From Candidatus Rokuibacteriota bacterium (GTDB taxonomy: Bacteria > Methylomirabilota > Methylomirabilia > Rokubacteriales > CSP1-6), in contig JACQCL010000046.1 in NCBI GenBank assembly GCA_016201645.1, forward strand, positions 1 to 20,801: DNA of 20,801 nucleotides, written 5' to 3'. The position numbers were made by a program, and so were the translations under genes. The notes under the pieces were generated by a model that saw nothing but the letters and a program-made list of their open reading frames with translations, searched no databases and had not been told where the DNA came from. This document shows, piece by piece, positions 1-6,675 of the stretch. Position 1 is the stretch's first letter, and each line of letters begins with the position of its first letter.

Positions 1-324
1 TTCAACCTCGTGGCCACGCAGGGGACCGCCAAGGTCCTGACGCGCCACGGGATGAGCGTGGAGGTCATCAACAAGGTCGCCGAGGGGTGGCGCCCCAACA
101 TCGTGGACCTGATGAAGCGCGGCGAGATCGCGTTGGTCTTCAACACGCCCGAGGACGGCCGCGCCCGGAAGGACTCGTACCTGATCCGCCGGACGGCGGT
201 CATGCAGAACATCCCGTACTACACGACCGTGGACGGGGCCCAAGCGGCCATCGGCGGGATCGAGTCGCTGCTCAAGAGCGAGTTGGACGTCCAGTCGTTG
301 CAGGAGTACCATGCCGGCGCGTGA
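1..324 (+). CDS. carB: Carbamoyl-phosphate synthase large subunit, C-terminal end (partial)
   Basis: The reading frame is open from the first base, so this is the 3' end of a gene that starts outside the window. The 107 visible residues match the MGS-like allosteric domain that closes CarB: a LATxGTA-like start (NLVATQGTA), VNKV-like and IVDLMKRGEIALVFNTP segments, then a YLIRR helix. CarB makes carbamoyl phosphate from bicarbonate, ATP and glutamine-derived ammonia in the cytoplasm, feeding pyrimidine and arginine synthesis. This domain normally carries the UMP/IMP or ornithine effector site. Its stop lies 14 bases inside pyrF, so the two genes are translationally linked, which supports the pyrimidine assignment. 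The ATP-grasp domains are not visible. Confidence 0.93.
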   Translation, partial: FNLVATQGTAKVLTRHGMSVEVINKVAEGWRPNIVDLMKRGEIALVFNTPEDGRARKDSYLIRRTAVMQNIPYYTTVDGAQAAIGGIESLLKSELDVQSLQEYHAGA

Positions 325-1039
325 TCCCAAGGACCGGCTGATCGTCGCGCTGGACGTGGCGACCCTGGACGAGGCGGCTGCACTCCTCGACAGGCTCCAG
401 GGCGTCGTCGGCACCTACAAGATCGGCTCCCAGCTCTTCACCGCGTGTGGTCCCGCGGTGGTCGAACTGGTGAGGAAGCGCGGATGCTCGGTCTTCCTGG
501 ACCTCAAGTTCCACGACATCCCCGCGACCGTGGCGGGCGCCGTGCGCGAAGCCCTGCGGCTGGGCGTCTTCATGCTGAACGTCCACGCCTCAGGGGGGAG
601 CCCGATGCTGAAGGCCGCCGCCGAGGCCGCCCGCGAGGCCGCTCGCGAGTTCAATGTTCCCAAAGCGCTCTGCCTCGCCGTCACCGTGCTGACCAGCCTC
701 GATCGGGCACTCCTCCAGCGGGAGCTGAACGTCCCCCTGTCGGTCGAGGGGCACGTCCTCCATCTTGCCCAACTGGCCAAAACCGCCGGGCTTGACGGAA
801 GCGTCTGTTCGCCTCAGGAGATCAAGACGGTTCGAAACGCCCTCGGGCGCGGGTGGGTCATCGTCACCCCGGGGGTGAGACCCGCAGGCAGCGGCGTCGA
901 CGACCAGGCTCGCGTGGCGACGCCCGAGGCGGCGATCCAGGCCGGCGCCGACTACCTCGTCGTCGGCCGTCCGATCGCGGCGGCGCCCGATCCCAAAGCC
1001 GCCGCCAGCGCCATCCTGGAGGCCATCGCCCGGGCATGA
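311..1039 (+). CDS. pyrF: Orotidine 5'-phosphate decarboxylase
   Basis: The 242-residue product is the usual length for bacterial OMP decarboxylase, the last step of UMP synthesis (OMP to UMP plus CO2). Near the N terminus is the LIVALDVATLDEA strand. The catalytic D-x-K-x-x-D signature is at D64, K66 and D69 (DLKFHD), and the phosphate-gripping GADYLVVGRPI segment is near the C terminus, as expected for the TIM barrel. The start is ATG at 311, preceded by CAGGAG at 301-306, and overlaps the carB end by 14 bases. The stop overlaps the pyrE ATG in an ATGA tetranucleotide, so carB, pyrF and pyrE are very likely one transcript. Confidence 0.97.
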   Translation: MPARDPKDRLIVALDVATLDEAAALLDRLQGVVGTYKIGSQLFTACGPAVVELVRKRGCSVFLDLKFHDIPATVAGAVREALRLGVFMLNVHASGGSPMLKAAAEAAREAAREFNVPKALCLAVTVLTSLDRALLQRELNVPLSVEGHVLHLAQLAKTAGLDGSVCSPQEIKTVRNALGRGWVIVTPGVRPAGSGVDDQARVATPEAAIQAGADYLVVGRPIAAAPDPKAAASAILEAIARA

Positions 1040-1617
1040 CGTCCGAGGAAGTCCTCGCCCTGTACGAAGCGACCGGTGGCCTTCAGAGAGGCCACTTCCT
1101 CCTCTCCTCGGGGCTTCACTCCGACGTCTATCTCCAAAGCGCGCTGGTCCTCCAGCACCCGACCCACGCCGAGACGCTGTGCCGCGAGCTGGCCAAACCG
1201 TTCAAGGGCGACGGCGTCCAAGTCGTCCTGGCGCCAGCCATCGGCGGTATCCTCGTCGCCCACGAGGTGGCGCGGGCACTCGGGGCGCGCGCCGTCTTTA
1301 CAGAGCGCGAGGACGGCGTGATGCGGCTGCGCCGAGGCTTCGCCATCCGCCCTGGTGAGCGCTGCCTGGTCGTGGAGGATGTAATCACCACGGGCGGCTC
1401 CACCCGGGAGGTCATCAAGGTGGCCGAAGAGGCCAAAGGAGCGCTGGTGGGCGTCGGCGCGCTCATAGATCGAAGCGGCGGGACCGCGACGTTTCCCGTG
1501 AAAAAGAACGCTCTCGCCACCCTCTCGGTGCCCACCTACAAGCCGGAGGATTGTCCCCTCTGCAAGACCGGCGCTCCCGCGGTGAAACCCGGCAGTCGAA
1601 CCATGCCGAAAGGGTAA
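1036..1617 (+). CDS. pyrE: Orotate phosphoribosyltransferase
   Basis: The 193-residue product catalyses orotate plus PRPP to OMP, the step before PyrF. The type I PRTase signature is clear at about residues 112-122 (VVEDVITTGGS), with the TEREDGVMRLRRGF flexible-loop region at about 89-102 and a PAIGG loop near 67-71. The C-terminal tail contains CPLC and ends soon after a KPGSR motif, which I recall from one subgroup of bacterial OPRTases. The ATG at 1036 is chosen over an upstream in-frame start at 853 because the extra 61 residues are arginine-rich out-of-frame pyrF sequence. The chosen start gives the ATGA overlap with pyrF and a family-like N terminus. Confidence 0.96.
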   Translation: MTSEEVLALYEATGGLQRGHFLLSSGLHSDVYLQSALVLQHPTHAETLCRELAKPFKGDGVQVVLAPAIGGILVAHEVARALGARAVFTEREDGVMRLRRGFAIRPGERCLVVEDVITTGGSTREVIKVAEEAKGALVGVGALIDRSGGTATFPVKKNALATLSVPTYKPEDCPLCKTGAPAVKPGSRTMPKG

Positions 1618-1995
1618 ATGCCGAAGAAGGCGCCCCCGCTTTCAGATGTTAATGCCATCCCCTTCGCCCACAGCAGCGAGAGCGAGTTCGCCCGACTCCT
1701 CGCCTTCTACGGCGTCAGGTGGCAATACGAGCCCACCACCTTCCCGCTCGAATTGGATGACGAGGGGCGCATCACCGAAGCCTTTACGCCGGACTTCTAT
1801 CTGCCGGACCAGGATCTCTACATCGAGCTGACGACGAAGGAGCAGCGGTTGATGACGGCCAAGCACCGGAAGATCCGGAAGGCCCAGGCGCTCCATCCGG
1901 ACCTCAAGATCCGCCTCCTCTCGCGCAAGGATTACCTCGCCCTGGCGCGCAAGTTCGGTTGGCGCAACGACACAACGGACAACCCCCCCGAATGA
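1618..1995 (+). CDS. Small protein resembling the PD-(D/E)xK nuclease fold, function unknown
   Basis: This 125-residue protein starts one base after the pyrE stop and overlaps hpt by ATGA, so it is made with both. I do not recognise a named function. The sequence looks like the small restriction-endonuclease-like (DUF559/VSR-type) fold: an acidic helix with E21 and E23, a PDFYLPDQDLYIEL core where P58-D59 and E70 would be the metal-binding acids, then a basic helix (KHRKIRKAQ) and a strand-turn-helix ending in RKDYLALARKFG. The usual E-x-K lysine is absent (T72 in ELTTK); the nearest lysine is K74. It could be a divergent nuclease with a migrated lysine or a binding-only relative. Fold assignment is inference; coding status is well supported by the packing. 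Confidence 0.8.
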   Translation: MPKKAPPLSDVNAIPFAHSSESEFARLLAFYGVRWQYEPTTFPLELDDEGRITEAFTPDFYLPDQDLYIELTTKEQRLMTAKHRKIRKAQALHPDLKIRLLSRKDYLALARKFGWRNDTTDNPPE

Positions 1996-2531
1996 CCATC
2001 TACGACGATCTCGAGGCGATCCTGCTGGACGAGGAGGCGATCCACGCCGAGGTCCGGCGACTAGGCGAGCAGATCTCCAAGGACTACGCGGACCGTCAAC
2101 CCCATCTCATCGGCGTTTTGAAGGGCTCCATCGTCTTCCTCTCAGACCTCATCCGGACCCTCACGGTGCCCGTCACGCTGGATTTTATCTCCATCTCCCC
2201 CTACGGGGCCCCGACCCCCTCGGGGGTGGTGAGGATCCGCAAAGACCTGGATGACCCGATCGAAGGACGGGACGTGATCGTGGTGGAGGGGATCATTGAC
2301 ACGGGCTTGACTCTTTCCTACCTGCTCCGCAACTTCAAGACCCGGAACCCGGCGTCACTCAAGGTCTGCGCCTTCGTCAACAAGCGCGCCCAGCGCATCA
2401 TTGACCTCAGCGTGGATTACGTCGGGCGGGAGATCCCGGACAAGTTCGTGGTGGGCTACGGCCTCGACTATCGCCAGCGCTACCGCAACCTTCCCGTCCT
2501 CGGCGTCCTCAAACCCTCCGCCCTCGACTAG
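1992..2531 (+). CDS. hpt: Hypoxanthine(-guanine) phosphoribosyltransferase
   Basis: The 179-residue product fits bacterial Hpt, which salvages hypoxanthine or guanine with PRPP. Visible signatures are the LIGVLKGSIVFLSDL loop (about residues 39-53), the SISPYG region at 67-72, the PRPP motif at about 97-105 and the C-terminal FVVGYGLDYRQRYRNLP base-binding segment. In the PRPP motif the sequence is VVEGIIDTG: E99 and the catalytic D103 are kept, but the usual second acid (D in VEDIIDTG) is G100. The ATG at 1992 is preferred over an upstream in-frame start at 1959 because it gives the ATGA overlap with the preceding gene and a normal N terminus. Substrate preference cannot be read from sequence alone. 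Confidence 0.93.
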   Translation: MTIYDDLEAILLDEEAIHAEVRRLGEQISKDYADRQPHLIGVLKGSIVFLSDLIRTLTVPVTLDFISISPYGAPTPSGVVRIRKDLDDPIEGRDVIVVEGIIDTGLTLSYLLRNFKTRNPASLKVCAFVNKRAQRIIDLSVDYVGREIPDKFVVGYGLDYRQRYRNLPVLGVLKPSALD

Positions 2532-2533
2532 CC

Positions 2534-2567
2534 CGCCCAGCGTCACGTCTGGGAGAAGCGCTGGGCG
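2534..2567. terminator. Stem-loop between convergent hpt and dinB
   Basis: A perfect 9-bp inverted repeat (CGCCCAGCG at 2534-2542, CGCTGGGCG at 2559-2567) with a 16-base loop begins 3 bases after the hpt stop and ends 15 bases before the end of the opposite-strand dinB gene. Its position suits a bidirectional transcription end. No clear U-tract follows on either strand, so it is not a textbook intrinsic terminator and could instead protect the 3' end of the mRNA. Confidence 0.45.
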
Positions 2568-2581
2568 TTGCCCATGTGGGG

Positions 2582-3070
2582 CTAGACGAAGGCCTGGACG
2601 TTCGCCATGATCTGCTTCAGGTGGTTGCGATCGTGGTGGACCCACTCGTGCAGCAGGTCCTGGACGCGCAGGAAGCCGACCTTGGGGTGATGGCCGCCGC
2701 GCTGAAGGTCCCCGTCCTTGAGGCCCGCCACCAGCGTGACGCTCGTCTCGCGGAGTTTCGAGAATTCGTTGAGCAGGTCCCCGGCTTCACGTTCGCAATC
2801 GCGCCTGTCGCGCGCGACCTGGTCCGGGTCCCATGAGGCCAGTTGGAGGCTGTCGCCCGAGAGGATGATCCGGATCCTGCCGGCGAAGCCGCGCTGCTCG
2901 GCCTCAATCAGGTGGCCCACAACCTCCTTGGCGCACCATTCGCCGGGCGCGGGATGCCAGCTCAACAGCGACGCTGGCAGCGCCGCCAGCTCGGCGCGTA
3001 GCGCGGTCGGCGTAACCCGGAGGAGTCCAGCAGCCTCAGACGGGACAATCGGTGGAACCGCTTCAGCCAT
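2582..3070 (-). CDS. DinB-family (four-helix, metal-binding fold) protein
   Basis: The 162-residue product has the DinB/YfiT-like layout. An N-terminal helix is followed by a PGEWCAKEVVGHLIEAE segment with H53, and near the end LLHEWVHHDRNHLKQI supplies an H-x3-H pair (H146, H150), together forming the usual three-histidine metal site. In other members this fold serves thiol-dependent transferases or stress proteins; the substrate here is unknown. The ATG at 3070 is chosen over an in-frame TTG at 3121 because a good minus-strand promoter lies between them, so a transcript from it would not include the TTG. The gene stands alone on the minus strand, convergent with hpt and divergent from the yicC operon. 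Confidence 0.85.
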   Translation of the reverse strand: MAEAVPPIVPSEAAGLLRVTPTALRAELAALPASLLSWHPAPGEWCAKEVVGHLIEAEQRGFAGRIRIILSGDSLQLASWDPDQVARDRRDCEREAGDLLNEFSKLRETSVTLVAGLKDGDLQRGGHHPKVGFLRVQDLLHEWVHHDRNHLKQIMANVQAFV

Positions 3071-3077
3071 GCCCGGA

Positions 3078-3106
3078 AATCTACACGGCTGGGCTGGGGC
3101 TGTCAA
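3078..3106 (-). promoter_or_regulatory. Sigma-70-type promoter for dinB
   Basis: Reading the minus strand, TTGACA (3106-3101) is separated by 17 bases from TAGATT (3083-3078). The expected transcription start falls at about 3071, directly at the dinB ATG, and no Shine-Dalgarno precedes that ATG, so the mRNA may be leaderless. This is a pattern match only. Confidence 0.55.
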
Positions 3107-3125
3107 CGCGAGGGCGGCCAAGACA

Positions 3126-3154
3126 TTGACAGTTCAGCACATTTTGGCTATATT
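3126..3154 (+). promoter_or_regulatory. Sigma-70-type promoter for the yicC-gmk-rpoZ operon
   Basis: A full-consensus -35 box TTGACA (3126-3131), a 17-base spacer and a -10 box TATATT (3149-3154, 5 of 6 consensus bases) make this the best promoter in the window. The predicted start near 3161 leaves a leader of about 47 bases before the yicC ATG at 3208. It sits back to back with the dinB promoter, with the two -35 boxes 19 bases apart. Confidence 0.72.
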
Positions 3155-3207
3155 ACGGTGATGGCTGGGCCGCCTTTCCTCCCTACTTTCTCCGGCTCGA
3201 GGCAGCG

Positions 3208-3327
3208 ATGATCCGGAGCATGACGGGGTACGGACGGGCCGAGGTGGTGGCAGACAAGGTTGCCGTTCCAGGGACACATTCAGCGCGGACGTCTCGACGT
3301 CAGCCTAAGCGTCAGGCCGCTGGGTGA
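3208..3327 (+). pseudogene. yicC: 5' fragment of yicC in a different frame from the rest
   Basis: The ATG at 3208 opens with MIRSMTGYGRAEVVADKVAV, the unmistakable start of YicC/YloC proteins (the IRSMTGYGR motif). The frame then loses similarity and stops at 3325-3327 after 39 residues. The remainder of YicC continues from about 3270 in another frame. Between the two matching parts roughly 33-35 residues of the N-terminal domain (the segment that normally runs from the second strand to the RVRRGRVDV-type motif) are missing, so this is an internal loss of about 100 bases not divisible by three, not a single-base error. Confidence 0.75.
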
Positions 3328-3925
3328 CGGAAAGAGCGCGCTCACGCTGGATACGGCGCTCGCCCGGCACTATGTCGAGCAGGTGCGCGCGCTGGGCGAG
3401 GCCCTGGGGCTTCGCGCCGCGCCCACGCTCGAGTGGCTCCTCGAACGCCCCGGGATTGTGACGCTGGGCGAGCCTGAGCCGTTCGCCCCCGAGGCCGGCT
3501 GGCCGGTGCTGGCCGATGCCCTGACCCGCGCGATGGAGGATCTGGTGGCCCGCCGCGAAGCTGAGGGCGAGGCCCTCGGCAAAGAGCTCACGAGTCTTCA
3601 CGAAGCCCTCAGTGCCGAGGTAGCGCGGATGGAGGCGCGCGTCCCCGTCGCGCTGGCCCAGCGCACCGAGCGCGTGAGAGAGCGGATCCGGGCGCTCCTC
3701 GGCGATGTCCCGCTGGACGAAGGGCGCCTCCTCATGGAGGTGGCCGTGTGGGCGGAGAAGACCGACGTCAGTGAAGAGCTGGTGCGCCTCAAGGCCCACC
3801 TCCAGCAGTTCGCGGGCCTCCTCAGGGAGGGCGGGCCGGTGGGACGGACGCTGGACTTTCTGGTTCAGGAGATGAACCGCGAAGTGAACACCGTGGCGTC
3901 CAAGGCGAATGGATCCGGTGACTAG
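3260..3925 (+). CDS. yicC: YicC/YloC-family endoribonuclease, truncated at both ends
   Basis: The frame from a TTG at 3260 gives 221 residues, while intact members are about 290. It carries the family body: HIQRGRLDVSLSV, the long coiled-coil-like middle (ARREAEGEALGKELTSLHE, then a VRERIRALLGD stretch), EVAVWAEKTDVSEELVRLKAHL, and GRTLDFLVQEMNREVNTVASKAN. The start region is fused out of frame to the true N terminus at 3208. At the C terminus the protein stops at SKANGSGD, lacking the last roughly 30 residues (the ELK...IREQVQNIE-type helix). YicC members cleave structured RNA in E. coli; this copy is probably inactive unless the sequence is wrong. It overlaps gmk by 17 bases, matching the usual yicC-gmk-rpoZ order. 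Confidence 0.8.
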   Translation: MPFQGHIQRGRLDVSLSVRPLGDGKSALTLDTALARHYVEQVRALGEALGLRAAPTLEWLLERPGIVTLGEPEPFAPEAGWPVLADALTRAMEDLVARREAEGEALGKELTSLHEALSAEVARMEARVPVALAQRTERVRERIRALLGDVPLDEGRLLMEVAVWAEKTDVSEELVRLKAHLQQFAGLLREGGPVGRTLDFLVQEMNREVNTVASKANGSGD

Positions 3926-4532
3926 GCGGCGGGGCACGCTGGTGGTCGTCTCGGCTCCCTCGGGAGCGGGGAAAACGACGCTCTGCACCGAGGTGCGCGC
4001 CATGGTCCCCGGTCTGGCCTACTCGGTCTCGGTGACGACCAGGCCGCCGCGGCCGGGGGAGGTGGACGGCAAGGACTTCCACTTCGTCAGCGAGGCCACC
4101 TTCAAGGCCATGCGGGAGAGGAACGAGTTCGCCGAGTGGGCGGTCGTGCACGACAATTTCTACGGCACGCGGGCCGAGCCCCTGGAGCAGGCGCTGGCCG
4201 CCGGGCTCGACGTCCTCCTGGACATTGACACCCAGGGGGCGCGCCAGCTCAGGACGCGCTACCTGGAGGCGATTTCGGTCTTCATCGTCGCGCCATCCCT
4301 GGCGCTCCTGGAGCAGCGGCTCAAAGAGCGAAAGTCCGACGCGCCCCAGGAGATTGCCCGGCGAATAGCGCGCGCCCGGCAGGAGATCGCCGCCTGGCGG
4401 GAGTATGACTACCTGATTATCAATCGGGAGCTGAAGGAGGCGGTGGACCAGCTCGCCAATATCATTCAGGCTGAGCGCTGCCGGACCAGCCGGCTCGGGC
4501 TGAGGCTCCCCGACCTCACGCTCCCCGAATAG
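3909..4532 (+). CDS. gmk: Guanylate kinase
   Basis: The 207-residue cytoplasmic enzyme phosphorylates GMP to GDP. The P-loop is APSGAGKTT at residues 16-24. The GMP-binding region is VTTRPPRPGEVDGKDFHFV at about 42-60, followed by EWAVVHDNFYGT, then the LLDIDTQGA Walker-B-like strand near 103-111 and the lid segment LKERKSDAPQEIARR. The length and motif order match the family. The ATG at 3909 lies inside the truncated yicC end; since yicC has lost its tail here, the first few residues (MDPVTRRR) could be altered by the same event, though a short variable leader before the P-loop strand is normal. Placement before rpoZ and coaBC is a widely conserved arrangement. Confidence 0.95.
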   Translation: MDPVTRRRGTLVVVSAPSGAGKTTLCTEVRAMVPGLAYSVSVTTRPPRPGEVDGKDFHFVSEATFKAMRERNEFAEWAVVHDNFYGTRAEPLEQALAAGLDVLLDIDTQGARQLRTRYLEAISVFIVAPSLALLEQRLKERKSDAPQEIARRIARARQEIAAWREYDYLIINRELKEAVDQLANIIQAERCRTSRLGLRLPDLTLPE

Positions 4533-4543
4533 AAGGAGGACAC

Positions 4544-4765
4544 GTGGCCATGGCATTCCCATCCCTCGGAAAGTCCCTGGAGAAAGTGTCGAACCGCTAT
4601 CTCCTGGTTGTGCTGGCAGCCAAGCGAGCCCGCCAGCTCAATCGCGGAGCCACCCTCCAGGTGGAGTCCAAGCATAAGAAGTGCACCAGTGGGGCCCTCG
4701 AGGAGGTCGCTCAGTCCAAAGTCGCGTATCGGCTCAAGGATGAGGGCGGGTCCCTAAAGCTCTAG
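4544..4765 (+). CDS. rpoZ: RNA polymerase omega subunit
   Basis: The 73-residue protein has the omega core SLEKVSNRYLLVVLAAKRARQLNRG followed by a short basic middle and a helix (ALEEVAQSKVAYRL), the size and motif expected for the subunit that helps fold and recruit beta-prime. A strong Shine-Dalgarno AAGGAGG at 4533-4539 precedes it. Both GTG 4544 (4-base spacing) and ATG 4550 (10-base spacing) are possible starts differing by two residues, and the sequence does not settle the choice. It follows gmk by 11 bases and precedes coaBC by 4, so it is within the operon. Confidence 0.93.
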   Translation: MAMAFPSLGKSLEKVSNRYLLVVLAAKRARQLNRGATLQVESKHKKCTSGALEEVAQSKVAYRLKDEGGSLKL

Positions 4766-4769
4766 CAGC

Positions 4770-5990
4770 ATGACGCTCAAAGGCAAAGAGATCATCCTGG
4801 GGGTCACCGGGTCGATCGCTGCCTACAAGGCGGTCTATCTCCTAAGGGAACTGGTGCGCCTCGGCGCAGGCGTCAGCGTCGTCCTGACAGAGCACGCCCA
4901 GAAGTTCGTCGGACCTCTGACATTCCGCACGCTCAGCGGCCGTCCGGTGCTCAGCGACCTCTTCGATCCTCAGACCGACGCGGCGGTGGAGCACGTCGAG
5001 CTTGCAGCGCGGTGCCACGCCCTCGTCGTGGCACCGGCCACGGCAAATCTCCTGGCCAAGGCCGCTCACGGCATCGCCGACGATTTCCTGACCACGCTCC
5101 TTCTGGCCACTCAGGCGCCGGTGCTCGTGGTCCCGGCCATGGACGGCGCGATGTGGGACCATCCGGCCGTCGCGGCCAACGTCGCGACGCTCCGGTCCCG
5201 CGGCGTCGGCGTGCTCGAGCCCGACTTGGGGGAACTGGCCTCCGGCCTCGCAGGCAAAGGACGCCTCCCCGAGATTGACGCCATCCTCGAGGCCCTCCAC
5301 CGTCTCCTCTCCCCCGTGAGGGACCTGTCCGGAGAGCGCGTGTTGGTTACGGCGGGGCCCACCCGGGAGCCGCTCGATCCCGTCCGCTACTTCTCCAACC
5401 GTTCCTCGGGCAAGATGGGCAACGCCCTCGCTCTGGCGGCCCTCCGTCGCGGCGCCGAGGTGGTGCTGGTCTCGGGGCCCACGAGCCTGACGCCCCCACC
5501 CGGGGCGGTCTTCGTGCCGGTCGGGACCGCCGAGGAGATGCGGGAGGCGGTACTCCAGCACCTCCCCTCGGCCACGATCGTGATCAAGGCCGCCGCGGTG
5601 GCGGACTACCGGCCGAAGGAGTCGAACGCCGTCAAGCTCAAGTCCAAGCAGGAAGGGCTGACCCTGACCCTCGCGCCCACTCCCGACATCCTGAAGGAGG
5701 TCGAGGCGCGGAAAGGGGAGCAGTTCGTCGTCGGCTTTGCCGCCGAGACTCACGACGTGAAGCGGAATGCCCGGGAGAAGTTGGAGTCCAAGCGGATTGA
5801 TCTCATGGTGGCCAACGACGTGAGCCAGTCGGGGATCGGCTTCGAGGCCGACGATAACCAGGTCACGCTCCTGGACCGCTGGGGCGGGGTGATCGACCTG
5901 CCCCGGATGCCCAAGCTCCAGGTCGCCAACGCGGTCCTGGACCGCATCCTCGCCCTCCGGGCCCAAATGCCCGCCAACGTTCGCCGCTAA
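4770..5990 (+). CDS. coaBC: Bifunctional phosphopantothenoylcysteine decarboxylase / phosphopantothenate-cysteine ligase
   Basis: The 406-residue fusion performs two central steps of coenzyme A synthesis. The N-terminal FMN-dependent decarboxylase half has GVTGSIAAYKA at 11-21, catalytic H75 in EHVELA, PAMDGAMW at 122-129 and the flap LASGLAGKGRLPE at 156-168. Position 158 is serine where E. coli has the catalytic cysteine, and the flavoprotein motif has Asp rather than Asn; both variants are, to my knowledge, common in other phyla. The C-terminal ligase half starts near 188 with VLVTAGPTREPLDPVRYFSNRSSG (N210) and carries K289 in the NAVKLKSK segment, both conserved ligase residues. The stop is one base before the next gene, consistent with a tight operon. 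Confidence 0.96.
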   Translation: MTLKGKEIILGVTGSIAAYKAVYLLRELVRLGAGVSVVLTEHAQKFVGPLTFRTLSGRPVLSDLFDPQTDAAVEHVELAARCHALVVAPATANLLAKAAHGIADDFLTTLLLATQAPVLVVPAMDGAMWDHPAVAANVATLRSRGVGVLEPDLGELASGLAGKGRLPEIDAILEALHRLLSPVRDLSGERVLVTAGPTREPLDPVRYFSNRSSGKMGNALALAALRRGAEVVLVSGPTSLTPPPGAVFVPVGTAEEMREAVLQHLPSATIVIKAAAVADYRPKESNAVKLKSKQEGLTLTLAPTPDILKEVEARKGEQFVVGFAAETHDVKRNAREKLESKRIDLMVANDVSQSGIGFEADDNQVTLLDRWGGVIDLPRMPKLQVANAVLDRILALRAQMPANVRR

Positions 5991-5991
5991 A

Positions 5992-6675
5992 ATGGCGACG
6001 GAGGAGCTGGCCCAAGCCCTCCGCTCTCTCGCCGAGACCCTCCGCTTCTACCGCGCCATGGGGGTGACCGAGCTCCCGCTCACCCGCGACTACCTCCCCG
6101 GCCCGGCGGAGGCGCTCCATCGCCAAGAGCAAGAGCTCCAGGGGTGCCCGCGGTGCAAGTTGAGCCAGGGTCGCACCACCATCGTCTTCGGCTCCGGCAA
6201 CCCCCGAGCCGAGCTGGTCTGCATCGGCGAAGCGCCGGGGGCTGACGAGGACGTCCAGGGCAAGCCCTTCGTCGGCCGCGCCGGCCAGCTCCTCACCAAG
6301 ATGCTCCAGTCGGTCGGGCTCGATCGCGACCGCGATTGCTATATCTGCAATATCATCAAGTGCCGCCCGCCCTCAAACCGCAGTCCGGAGCCGGACGAGA
6401 TCGCCGCGTGCGAGCCGTTCCTGCGCGCCCAGCTCGCGACCATCCAGCCCAAGGTGATCCTGGCGCTCGGGAGCTTCGCGGCCCAGACGCTGCTGCGCAC
6501 GAAGGAGCCGATCGGGAAGCTCAGGGGGCGCGTCTTCCCGTATCACTCGATGCTCCTGATCCCGACGTTTCATCCCGCCTTCCTCCTCCGCAATCCGGGC
6601 CAGGAGTACCGGCGGCAGGCGTGGGAGGATCTGAAGTTCGCCCGGCGCGAATACGATCGCCTCCGCTCCCGATGA
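5992..6675 (+). CDS. Family 4 (iron-sulfur) uracil-DNA glycosylase
   Basis: The 227-residue product removes uracil from DNA as the first step of base excision repair. The four iron-sulfur cysteines have the family 4 spacing: C52 and C55 (CPRC), then C124 and C140, 69 and 16 residues further on. Motif A is GEAPGADED at 79-87, followed by GKPFVGRAGQLL. Motif B is FHPAFLLRNP near the C terminus. About 50 residues precede the first cysteine pair, a helical N-terminal extension seen in many bacterial members annotated as SPO1 polymerase-related. It begins one base after coaBC and overlaps priA in ATGA, tying repair of deaminated cytosine to a restart protein in a GC-rich genome. Confidence 0.93.
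   Translation: MATEELAQALRSLAETLRFYRAMGVTELPLTRDYLPGPAEALHRQEQELQGCPRCKLSQGRTTIVFGSGNPRAELVCIGEAPGADEDVQGKPFVGRAGQLLTKMLQSVGLDRDRDCYICNIIKCRPPSNRSPEPDEIAACEPFLRAQLATIQPKVILALGSFAAQTLLRTKEPIGKLRGRVFPYHSMLLIPTFHPAFLLRNPGQEYRRQAWEDLKFARREYDRLRSR

Noticed and set aside
853..1035. Longer pyrE with a 61-residue N-terminal extension.
   Set aside because: The extension is arginine- and glycine-rich shadow sequence of pyrF in another frame; OPRTase homology begins at 1036.
3068..3121. TTG at 3121 as the dinB start, giving 179 residues.
   Set aside because: It lies upstream of the best minus-strand promoter, and the added residues look like spacer sequence; the ATG at 3070 fits better.
5235..5275. 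CoaBC flap has Ser at the position of the E. coli catalytic Cys158, and Asp in PAMDGAMW.
   Set aside because: As far as I recall, the same LASG and PAMD forms occur together in other phyla such as Bacteroidetes, so this is a known variant rather than a novelty.
4842..5966. Long open frame opposite coaBC (374 codons), and similar long antisense frames opposite def, fmt and livFG.
   Set aside because: High GC makes stop codons rare on the opposite strand; the products are His-, Arg- and Gly-rich with no family features.
6336..6671. Longer priA starting inside the glycosylase gene.
   Set aside because: The extra 112 residues are out-of-frame glycosylase sequence; the PriA start motif begins at 6672.
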